The notes beneath the pieces are model-generated. The model was not told where the DNA came from. It saw only the letters and a list, made by a program, of their open reading frames with translations, and did no database searches. From contig PJAB01001700.1 in assembly GCA_002887195.1 (NCBI GenBank), positions 1-12,792 on the forward strand: DNA of 12,792 bases. Reading direction: 5' to 3'. Source of the stretch: Chrysochromulina parva. Taxonomy: Eukaryota; Haptophyta; Prymnesiales; Chrysochromulinaceae. Shown piece by piece: positions 1 to 6,584 of the stretch. The position numbers were made by a program, and so were the translations under genes. The first letter of the stretch is position 1, and the number at the start of each line of letters is the position of its first letter.

Positions 1-478
1 CATGGCCCAGCTTCCGCATGGCTAGAGCTGCCGCAGTCCTCGCAGCTCAGGCCCTGCGCGCGATAATGGTCTCCTGCGGCCAATTCCTGACACACCCATG
101 CAGCCGAATCTCGCCGCGATGCCGCAGGTGCTGATGTAGGAAGATCAGCGCGGATGTTGGAGAGGTCGAAAACGGCCGAGAGGTATATAGGCGCGATGAG
201 TGCGGAGTGCGGAAGGCGAGGGCGCGGAGGCTTCTGCTGCGCCCGTCGCACAATGCGCCGCCGAGAGAAGTTCGCGTGCAACGCGCGCAAAAGGCGTGTA
301 TCCTTTGTATAGGACGGACCCACCGTCGTCTAGATGTATTCTGATGCAGCGTGTCGCTCGTCACCATCGTCTACAGCGACGGTGGCGAGTGCATCTTTGC
401 GTTCCCTGATGGGGGCGCGCCATCGGGCGCGTCTGTGTACTCAGATCCTCCCGATGGTAGCAAAAAATAAAAATCGTT
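1..478. other. Left flank, no gene supported
   Basis: I see no convincing gene here. Open frames exist on both strands, but they are Arg/Ser-rich products of GC-rich DNA with no recognisable domain and no splice pattern joining them. A TATA-like string (tatatag) lies near 184-190 and a second (tgtatag) near 306-312, so an unrecognised promoter or short 5' exon is possible. The T-rich tail of the tRNA transcript occupies about 455-475 (read on the minus strand). Confidence 0.4.
455..475 (-). terminator. RNA polymerase III T-run terminator
   Basis: Read on the minus strand, two T runs (five and six T's separated by an A) begin 5 nt after the tRNA discriminator base. This is the expected Pol III stop signal. 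Confidence 0.85.
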
Positions 479-564
479 TCCCTCAACCGTGAGTCGAACA
501 CGAGACCTAAGGATATGCTGAAACCATCTACAGTCCTCCGCTCTGCCAACTGAGCTATCGAGGG
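479..564 (-). tRNA. tRNA-Tyr (anticodon GTA) with 13-nt intron
   Basis: The minus strand folds into a complete cloverleaf. The 7-bp acceptor is CCCTCGA with TTGAGGG (one G-U pair), with discriminator A at 479. The D arm is GCTC/GAGC, the anticodon stem GAGGA/TCCTT, the variable loop 5 nt, and the T arm TCGTG/CACGG closes the loop TTCGACT. The anticodon loop is CTGTAGA with GTA at 531-529, giving tyrosine. A 13-nt intron (527-515) sits between tRNA positions 37 and 38, the canonical eukaryotic site, and tRNA-Tyr is a typical intron-bearing species. Internal A box (TAGCTCAGTTGG) and B box (GTTCGACTC) are intact, and T runs follow the 3' end. CCA is not encoded, as expected for a eukaryotic nuclear gene. 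Length is 73 nt mature plus 13. It is transcribed divergently from the methyltransferase-like gene, whose most upstream in-frame ATG is only 66 bp from the tRNA 5' end. Confidence 0.95.
515..527 (-). other. tRNA-Tyr intron
   Basis: These thirteen nucleotides interrupt the anticodon loop one base 3' of the anticodon. Removing them restores a 7-nt loop and a 5-bp anticodon stem, so this is a tRNA-splicing-endonuclease type intron rather than a spliceosomal one. Confidence 0.9.
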
Positions 565-629
565 GCTCGATGGAAGACAGAAAGTTTTCTCGTAATTTGT
601 ACGCTTGGTGTATTATCATTGCAACATAA

Positions 630-3626
630 ATGGCTTCCAGGAGTTCCGTGTGTGTGTCGTTGCAAAATTGGACCCAAATTACATTCGGGCACTGCAGGTG
701 CGGAGCAGCACAGCCCATCACCGGAGATAATCCAGGAAATGGACACGAGGGGGGGCCGCCGGACCGTCTGCCGGGGCAACCCCCAGGACAAAAAAACATG
801 CGATTGGACCTGCGCGAGGTGCCTCGCTGGGGCTGCTCCGTCTCGGCCAAGAATCAGCAGTACACGGCCGGCGCACACCACAGCCTCATTTCCGACGTGC
901 CTCGGCTGGCAGCCTTCACCGAGGCCCTGGAGCGCGCCGCGCCCGGCCGGCGTGTTCTGGACGTGGGCACCGGTCCGTTCATGGTGCTCGCGCGCATCGC
1001 GCAACGCTGCGGCGCGAGCTTCGTTGCTTGCGTCGAGCACTCGAGCCGTTCGGTCACGCTCGCCCTTGAGATCCTCAAGCGCGAGGCGCGCTCCGAAGCG
1101 CCCTCAAGACGTTCCAAATATGGTTGGACTGTCGTCGACGGTGCCCTCGATGAGGAGTGCTCGCAGTTCCTCGGCCAGCTCGCCTTTCTGGGCGCGCAGC
1201 TCGACGACTTTGAGCTCGCGTGCCCGGCGCCGGTCGGGCAGCCGGGCGTGTCCGCAGGCTGCGTCGCCCTTGCGACTGGCGCCCGCGATGGCCGCACGAT
1301 CGCCCTATACCAGGGCCTCTCTTCGACAACGGCGCTGCCCGGTCAGATTGAGGTGCGCGATTGAGCGCTGATTGGGACGGATTACTTCGGGGTCCCACAG
1401 CTTGAGCCCCCACAGCCCGAGATCCTCGAGCACATCGCCTCGTCCTAATCGTGACACCTTCCTAATTTGGCAGCTTGTGGTGCACGAGATCCTCGGGCAC
1501 CTCGCCTCAGCCGAAGGCGTCGTCAAAACTCTCCGCGAGCTGCGTACACGCGCCGGTCTGCTGGTCCCCAATTGCCAATTTGTGCCTCGCGCGGCGCGGA
1601 CGATGGTCGGTGAGAGCGATTGAGTTGCTTCGTATGAGGGTCCCTCACCGTCCCTCATCGTCCCTCCTCGTCCCTCCTCGCACCTCATCATCCCTCACCG
1701 TCCCTCATCGTCCCTCACCGTCCCTCATCGCCCCTCCTCGTCCCTCCTCGCACCTCATCATCCCTCACCGTCCCTCATCGTCCCTCATCGTCCCTCATCA
1801 TCCCTCATCGCTCACAGCACCTACCCGTCCTTTACCTCCGGACGCCGTCGGCACAGTCCGGTGTGATTACCTCTGATTACCTCTGATTACCTCTGATTAC
1901 CCCCGGACGCCGTCGGCACAGTCCGGTGTGGAAACGGACGCACGCGGTCGAATGGCTGGCTGGTTTTGAGTGCATGCTCTCATGGCGTCTGATTGCCCCC
2001 CTCATCAGGGCGATGGAGTGCCCCGCGGCCGCCGGATGCATGTACCATCTCAAGCGGCTGCCCGCGTCGTACATGATCGCGCCGCCCCAACCGTTCGAGA
2101 CGTATACATTCGACGCGCCGGAGATTGCGATCGGATTGCCGAGCCAGCAGCAGCGCACGTGCCGCTTCGTGGGTAATTGTCTCGGACTGGCCTCAGGATG
2201 GCCTCTTAATGACCTCCGATTGCGTCTGATTGCTTTGTGGGTAATTGTCTCGGACTGGCCTCAGGATGGCCTCTTAATGACCTCCAATTGCGTCTGATTG
2301 CTTTGTGGGTAATGGTCTCGGACTGGCCTCAGGATGGCCTCTTAATGACCTCCAATTGCGTCTGATTGCTTTGTGGGTAATGGTCTCGGACTGGCCTCAG
2401 GATGGCCTCTTAATGACCTCCGATTGCGTCTGATTGGCCCTGAGTGGCCTCTGATTGCGTCAGATGGTCGCGCTCGAGTGCGTTCGAGTGCGTTCGATTG
2501 CCTCTGATTGCGTCTGATTGCGTCTAATTGCGTCTGATTGCCTCTGCTGCTGATTGCGCCTGATGGCAGTTGGTGCCGAGGGGAGCTACTTTGACGGTCT
2601 GCACCTGCACTTATGTGTCGAACTCGACGCCTCGTGCACGCTCGATGCCTACACGCAGGTGAGGTTGCCTCTGATGGCCTCTGATGGCCTCTGATTGCCT
2701 CCTCTGATTGCCTCTGATTGCCTCCTCTGATTGCCTACGCGCAGGTGAGGTTGCCTCTGATTGCCACTGGTTCTGCCTCCGATCTCCCGCCAATCTGCCT
2801 CCGATCTCCTCTGATTGCATCCGATCTCCCTCCAATCTCCCTCGACGGTTGGGCCCCGTTCGATGCATGCGCGTGCGCAGGACACAACCTGGGAGTGCTC
2901 GTAATCAAACCTGATTGCGTCTGATTGCAACTGATTGCACCTGATTGCACAGCCTGGGAGTGCTCGTAATTTAACATGATTGCACCTGATTGCATCTGAT
3001 TGCACCTGATTGCACAGCCTGGGAGTGCTCGTAATTGCACCTGATTGCACCTGATTGCGCCTGATTGCGCCTGATTGCGCCTGATTGCGCCTGATTGCAC
3101 AGCCTGGGAGTGCTCGTACGTGAGACCGCTCAAGACGGCGCTCTCGCGCCTCTCTCTTGAGTGCCACTGCTCTTCCCATATTAGGTACGTGCGCCTGCTC
3201 GAGACGGCGCTCTGGCTGGCGGGCGGCTCGACGCTCGAGGTACGGTGCCTCTGATGACCTCTGATTACCTCTGATTACCTCTGATTACCCCTCGACGCTC
3301 GAGGTGCGGTGCCACGTGGAGGCAGGCACGGATTGCCTCCGATGGCCCCCGATTGCCTCCCTCATCAGGTACGGTGCCACGTGGAGGCAGGCGCGGATTG
3401 CCCGGCCTATTACGTGGACGTGTACTACGAGCAGCCAGCTGTTGCGGCTTGCGAAGGGCCTGCTGCGGAGGCGGAAGGAGCACACGAAGCTGTGGACGCA
3501 CATGAAGGAGGTGCATGGGATGGAGCTGGTCGTGGAGCTGGTCCTGGAGCCTCTGGTCCTGGGCGGCGCGGGGCGGCGGCGGCGCTTGCCCATGTCGTCT
3601 CCTTTAGTTGGAGCGGGGATGGCTGA
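630..3626 (+). CDS. Protein arginine methyltransferase-like protein, 8 exons
   Basis: Exons: 630-1352, 1474-1609, 1818-1860, 2009-2172, 2570-2658, 2881-2900, 3185-3239, 3369-3626; 495 residues, and every junction is in phase. PRMTs transfer methyl from S-adenosylmethionine to arginine. Visible signatures: YTAGAHHSLISDVPR (78-92), like the PRMT Y..GIH..ML.D..R start; motif I VLDVGTGPF (109-117); acidic ribose-binding position in ACVEHS (E136); QGLSSTTALP (228-237); and a double-E loop HEILGHLASAE with E246 and E255 nine apart, the family spacing. The rest resembles the PRMT beta-barrel, with TTW (387-389) where PRMTs have a THW loop. Odd points: HE replaces the usual SE, TTW replaces THW, and residues about 150-225 form an insertion. 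ATG 798 (residue 57, A at -3) is an equally plausible start. Exon 4 could begin at 1922, adding 29 in-frame residues. After about 3433 codon use favours another frame, so the last 60 residues are doubtful. It may be a non-catalytic paralogue. Confidence 0.72.
1353..1473 (+). other. Intron 1 of PRMT-like gene with copy of next exon's edge
   Basis: GTGCGC...TTTGGCAG, phase 0. Splicing joins GQIE to LVVHEILG and rebuilds the double-E loop. Inside, 1397-1443 is a diverged copy of the downstream exon start (1471-1509), including its own CACAG acceptor and the GAGATCCTCG string. There is no minisatellite. Confidence 0.75.
1641..1810 (+). repeat. 17-unit decamer minisatellite (TCCCTCATCG) in intron 2
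   Basis: Seventeen consecutive 10-bp units occupy exactly 170 bp. Variants include TCCCTCATCG, TCCCTCACCG, TCCCTCCTCG and CACCTCATCA, and a block of five variants occurs twice, so there is a higher-order repeat. The intron is 1610-1817 (GTGAGAG...CTCACAG). No AG dinucleotide occurs from 1641 to the acceptor at 1816-1817, and the array is almost all pyrimidine plus a CTCAT core, so it can act as an extended polypyrimidine tract with repeated branch-site-like cores. Confidence 0.9.
1861..2008 (+). other. Intron 3 of PRMT-like gene with duplicated junction
   Basis: Donor GTGTGATT at 1861, then CTGATTACCT decamers. A copy of the 3' edge of exon 3 plus donor (1902-1930) follows the original (1837-1865). 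Two acceptors keep the frame: CACAG ending at 1921 and CTCATCAG ending at 2008, which differ by 87 bp (29 codons). The second matches the CCTCATCAG acceptor used elsewhere in the window, so I prefer it. Confidence 0.6.
2173..2444 (+). repeat. Four tandem 68-bp repeats in intron 4
   Basis: Units begin at 2173, 2241, 2309 and 2377, each opening with GTAATT or GTAATG directly after a copy of the exon end (TTCGTGG, later TTTGTGG). Each unit contains CTGGCCTCAG and ends in CTGATTGC decamer sequence. The intron runs 2173-2569. The donor has therefore been copied four times, offering four equivalent 5' splice sites. Decamer variants of TGATTGCGTC fill 2445-2565. Confidence 0.85.
2659..2880 (+). other. 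Intron 5 of PRMT-like gene
   Basis: GTGAGG...GTGCGCAG, phase 0. It holds TGATTGCCTC-type decamers, and the exon edge plus donor (GCCTACACGCAGGTGAGG at 2648) is copied at about 2736-2753 as GCCTACGCGCAGGTGAGG. The 3' third is a (TCTGCCTCCGATCTCC)-like pyrimidine-rich repeat. Confidence 0.65.
2901..3184 (+). repeat. Intron 6: decamer arrays with four copies of a microexon edge
   Basis: The string CCTGGGAGTGCTCGTA occurs at 2888 (true microexon end), 2953, 3018 and 3103. The copies are separated by CTGATTGCAC and CTGATTGCGC decamers and each internal copy is preceded by CACAG, so each looks like a 13-nt cassette with its own acceptor and donor. The last copy continues into GTACGTGAGACCG...ACGGCGCTCT, a version of the start of exon 7 (3185 onward), so the intron holds the joined exon 6-exon 7 sequence. 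The acceptor is CATATTAG at 3184. Confidence 0.8.
3240..3368 (+). repeat. Intron 7: decamers plus intact junction copy
   Basis: Donor GTACGGTGCC, then CTGATGACCT/CTGATTACCT decamers. Next, 3291-3336 is a near-exact copy of the spliced exon 7-exon 8 junction (CTCGACGCTCGAG joined to GTGCGGTGCCACG). It is followed by GATTGCCTCCCTCATCAG, the recurrent acceptor motif. Phase 0. Confidence 0.85.
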
Positions 3627-3824
3627 AGAAGCGTCGCTTGCGATGCCAACGAACATTTCTATTTTTGGTCTAGAAGGAAACATATCGGAAAAGGTTGAAC
3701 TTCCAATTCCCTGTGACGGCCGTGCGCGATCTGCTCCCTGTCCGTACTCACGACGGGGAACAACAAGTTCCTTCGGTCACCGCTCCCCGCTCTGCTCTGC
3801 ACTGAACCTTCGGCGCATCCGTGA

Positions 3825-5468
3825 ATGCCGTCGCCGACTGCAGCCGCGCCCCACATCTGGACGCCGCGCCAGACCTCGCGCTTCTTTATCAAGTCTTCCA
3901 GGCTGCGCTCGTTCTGGCCGCAAGGTGAAGCCCCCTTGGGCCTCTACTCTCCACCAGCTGCGGTTGCCATCCGAGGCACGTTCGCCGGGCTCCAGAACGT
4001 GTGCAAGGCTGCGCCTGCACTCACGGAGTTCACGAGGCTGACTTCGAGCCAGCTCATAGCCGAGGCCGAAGCGCTGGAGGGCGACAAGAAGCCTCACAAG
4101 CAGGGGGCGGCGGAGAGGCTGCGGGAGCTTCTGGCTGAAGCGAATGTCGATGTGCCGGCACAGCTCCGGGCGTGGGACCCAACAAACAGCGGCAGCGTGC
4201 TGAAGACCGAGTTTCGGATGCGCATCAAAGCGCTCTTCGCCAAGTATCGGCCGCAGGAGCCGTTTGATCTCGAGACGAAGGAGATTGACGCGTTCTTCGA
4301 CACGTACGACAAGGGCAAGTCGGGCATGCTGAGCTCGATCGAGCTCAAGACGATCCTAGTCGACTTGAAGGCAGTCGGCTGCGCGATCAACCTGTCCAAG
4401 GCTGAGGTGCGCGCGAGGCTCGCCGTCAAAGCCACCAAGCTACGCGAGCTCGCCATCCACGCGGCCGAAGGGGAGAGGTTTGAAGAGGAGGCCGATCGGC
4501 GGGAGGCGGAGCTGACGAAACAGAAGCGCGAGATGGAGGCGGATCTGGAGGTGCAGCTCGGCATCGCTTGCACGCGCCGGCGCATCAAAGCGGCGGACTT
4601 TGTGGGCCAGTTTGCGAGCAGCTCGGAAGGGCTCACCGAGGGCGACTTTCTAAATATGGTCAGTGGGCTGTTACTCGACTCCTCCGCACACATGCAGGCC
4701 GCCGAGCTGTTTCACGTGATCGACGCGGACGGCAGCGGCAGGCTCGACGCCAAAGAATGCAGTGTAGCCCTCAAGGCGATGCAGAAGAAGGGCGATGAGC
4801 TACGGCACGAGCGCGATGCCCTCATTACGAGCATGAAGCGATGCCGCGCAAAGGCTGCCACGAAGGCGAGGGTCGTGCGCCAGCAGTACGCCGCGCTCGA
4901 AGGCACCGCCGAGCCCGGCACGCCGTGCGATCTCGCCCAAACCGAGATTGAATCTCCCCCGAGCAGCCCCGAGGGCGAGATGAGCGACAGCAGCCGCGCA
5001 CGCAAGGAGCGCGCGGAGCGAATCGACGAAATCGGCCGCCAGGCGCTGAAGCGACTGCCCCAGCAGCAGCTGGCCAAGGGGTGGAACTCGTGGCTCTTGT
5101 TCGCCGAGAGCCGCGCCAGGCACATGCAACTGCTGCAGGCTAGCATGGGCCACATGCTGAATCGCAAGTTGGCCGGAGGCTTCCATTCGTGGGAGGAGTA
5201 CACGTGGCAGCGTCAAAAGATGGTACGGCTGCTCTCCGAGGCGCTCCAGAAGCTCAAGTACCGGGCGGCCAACTCGGCCTTCAACGCGTGGCAGTATGCG
5301 ACCGGTACGGGCGAGTATGCTCCTTCCCTCTTGAGCGCAGCCAAGCAGCCGCAGAGCAGCGGCGTGACTCATGGCGAGGCTCCGCTGGCGGCCTTGTGTG
5401 AGGCGATGCAAGCGTGCCTGGGCAGCCTTCTGAGCCGTGTGCGGCTCAAGCAGGCGAACCGTTCATGA
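3825..5468 (+). CDS. EF-hand, coiled-coil and Trp-motif protein
   Basis: Uninterrupted 547-residue frame. EF-hand loops of the normal 12 residues are visible: D118-E129 (DPTNSGSVLKTE), D162-E173 (DKGKSGMLSSIE) and canonical D300-E311 (DADGSGRLDAKE). A degenerate one may lie near 265-278. The first two lack several acidic ligands, so only the third looks like a strong calcium site. Highly charged helices at about 195-250 and 320-355 are likely coiled coils. Residues 418-489 carry three Trp motifs, GWNSW, GFHSW and AFNAW, with their final Trp residues exactly 33 apart (423, 456, 489). These resemble Sfi1-type centrin-binding motifs, though the spacing is longer than the usual 20-odd residues. 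I infer a calcium-responsive scaffold, perhaps cytoskeletal or basal-body linked. No signal peptide or membrane segment is seen. The N-terminal 65 residues are Pro/Arg-rich and unlike the rest, so the start may be later or behind an unrecognised intron. The stop lies 105 bp before the next ATG. Confidence 0.82.
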   Translation: MPSPTAAAPHIWTPRQTSRFFIKSSRLRSFWPQGEAPLGLYSPPAAVAIRGTFAGLQNVCKAAPALTEFTRLTSSQLIAEAEALEGDKKPHKQGAAERLRELLAEANVDVPAQLRAWDPTNSGSVLKTEFRMRIKALFAKYRPQEPFDLETKEIDAFFDTYDKGKSGMLSSIELKTILVDLKAVGCAINLSKAEVRARLAVKATKLRELAIHAAEGERFEEEADRREAELTKQKREMEADLEVQLGIACTRRRIKAADFVGQFASSSEGLTEGDFLNMVSGLLLDSSAHMQAAELFHVIDADGSGRLDAKECSVALKAMQKKGDELRHERDALITSMKRCRAKAATKARVVRQQYAALEGTAEPGTPCDLAQTEIESPPSSPEGEMSDSSRARKERAERIDEIGRQALKRLPQQQLAKGWNSWLLFAESRARHMQLLQASMGHMLNRKLAGGFHSWEEYTWQRQKMVRLLSEALQKLKYRAANSAFNAWQYATGTGEYAPSLLSAAKQPQSSGVTHGEAPLAALCEAMQACLGSLLSRVRLKQANRS

Positions 5469-5573
5469 ACAGCATTTTCATTTGTTTCATTTGCGTGGGG
5501 CACCTGCAGTAAGAATTTTTCCGTTCCGTTGAGGCGCGGGTGCGTGGTGTCAGCAGTCACTTTGGCGAAGAGG

Positions 5574-6175
5574 ATGCTCCATACACTTGCCTTCGCGTCA
5601 GAGTCAGCCGAGCAAGTTAATTTTGGAGCCTTTCTCAAAACTCAAAACGACGTTTGCGGACTTCCAGTCGGGAATCTTCGAAATGCTTGCCTGTCGGCGC
5701 CCCCCGCACCCGCCCAGGCTGGACCGGAGCTCGACGCGGTCGCTGGGTGGCTGCAGCAAGCCGCCGGGCTCTCAGCCACCGACGCGTACGCCGCGCTGCA
5801 GTTCCTCTCGTCGGATGGATGCCGGTACGTCTGATTGCGTCTGATTGCGTCTGATTGCGTCTGATTGCGTCTGATTGCGTCGCTGCAGTTCCTCTCGTCG
5901 GATGGATGCCGGTACGTCTGATTGCGTCTGATTGCGTCTGATTGCGTCTGATTGCGTCGCTGCAGTTCCTCTCGTATGGATGCCGGTGCGTCGATGACGT
6001 CTTCCTGCTGGCGTCTGATGGCGTCTGATTGCCTCCCTCATCTATCGGAAGACGTTTGATTGTCTCGCTCATCAGGTGCGTCGACGACGTCTTCCTGCTG
6101 GCCCAGTCGAATGCTCTGCCCGCCGAGATCCCCACAGTGTTCCGGCTCAAGATCCAGCGCGCCTTTGGGCTGTGA
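5574..6175 (+). CDS. Small protein with C-terminal SAM-like domain, 2 exons
   Basis: Exons 5574-5824 and 6076-6175 give 116 residues; the junction falls inside an Arg codon (cg|g) and the frame stays open to TGA at 6173. Residues from about 55 to the end resemble a sterile alpha motif fold: VAGWLQQAAGLS, YAALQFLSSDGCR, DDVFLLAQSNALP and PTVFRLKIQRAF. The last matches the H..RLKIL..I helix of SAM domains. SAM domains mediate protein-protein or RNA binding; the partner cannot be inferred. The first 50 residues show no known domain and may belong to the 5' UTR or an unresolved exon, because ATG 5574 was chosen only as the first in-frame ATG. The gene could instead be a 3' continuation of the upstream EF-hand transcript, but that frame ends at its own TGA at 5466. 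No Sfi1-like or EF-hand motif occurs here. Confidence 0.5.
5825..6075 (+). repeat. Intron of SAM-like gene: three exon-edge copies and decamers
   Basis: The exon edge and donor (CTGCAGTTCCTCTCGTCGGA through GTACGTCTG, from 5797) is repeated from 5883. A third copy at 5960-6012 lacks 3 nt and continues directly into GTGCGTCGATGACGTCTTCC, so it reproduces the spliced junction with exon 2 (6076 onward). CTGATTGCGT decamers separate the copies. The acceptor is CGCTCATCAG at 6075. Confidence 0.85.
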
Positions 6176-6584
6176 TCGGATCTGCACGCGAGATGCGCCT
6201 CGAGATCGGATCTACACGCGAGATGTATATATTCTTGTGCGCGAACGTTGGAGACTGCGGAAAAGCACACCCAGGTGAAGAGACAGAAACCCCGAGACAC
6301 ACACAGACGAGCGGAGAGCACAGCGCGGCTCCGCCGTCCCATTGCGCCGTCCGCGGTACCGGCCTAACCGCGTGGACCCGCGCCCCCGGCGCGCGCACAC
6401 CGAGTGTCATGACCGCGTGCGCTGTCGTTCTGTCCCACCGTGAACCTCCCCGAGAGAAACGACCTCTCGAGTCAAATCGCGCGAAAGTTTGAGAGCAAAC
6501 TTTGTGGAACTTGGACCTTCGCACGAAACGCCTTTTTTGGTCCTCGCCAACACCAGTCCATCGCCGACGCGCACGCGGCAGCAA
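6176..6584 (+). promoter_or_regulatory. Putative promoter and 5' leader of ankyrin gene
   Basis: This 409-bp stretch separates two plus-strand genes. A tandem duplication of GATCGGATCTACACGCGAGATG (about 6175 and 6203) is followed at once by tgtatatatt (6224-6233), a good TATA-like element. The remainder is GC-rich with no supported gene. The frames here lack stops but show no domain. The promoter assignment is inference from position and the TATA string. Confidence 0.4.

Noticed and set aside
362..386. Hairpin CACCATCGTC/GACGGTG as a terminator or ncRNA
   Set aside because: Short stem with a mismatch, no T run on either strand next to it; chance pairing in GC-rich DNA is likely.
2173..3120. 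CRISPR-like array (short repeats with spacers)
   Set aside because: Repeats are contiguous or degenerate decamers and 68-bp tandem units, with no uniform repeats and unique spacers. They lie inside introns of a eukaryotic gene with no cas genes nearby.
3304..3824. A separate gene in the +1 frame from 3304
   Set aside because: Its start lies in intron 7 and the second half loses coding-like codon use and overlaps the EF-hand gene. Only the part from about 3433 to 3620 looks coding, and this is better treated as a frame conflict in the PRMT-like gene.
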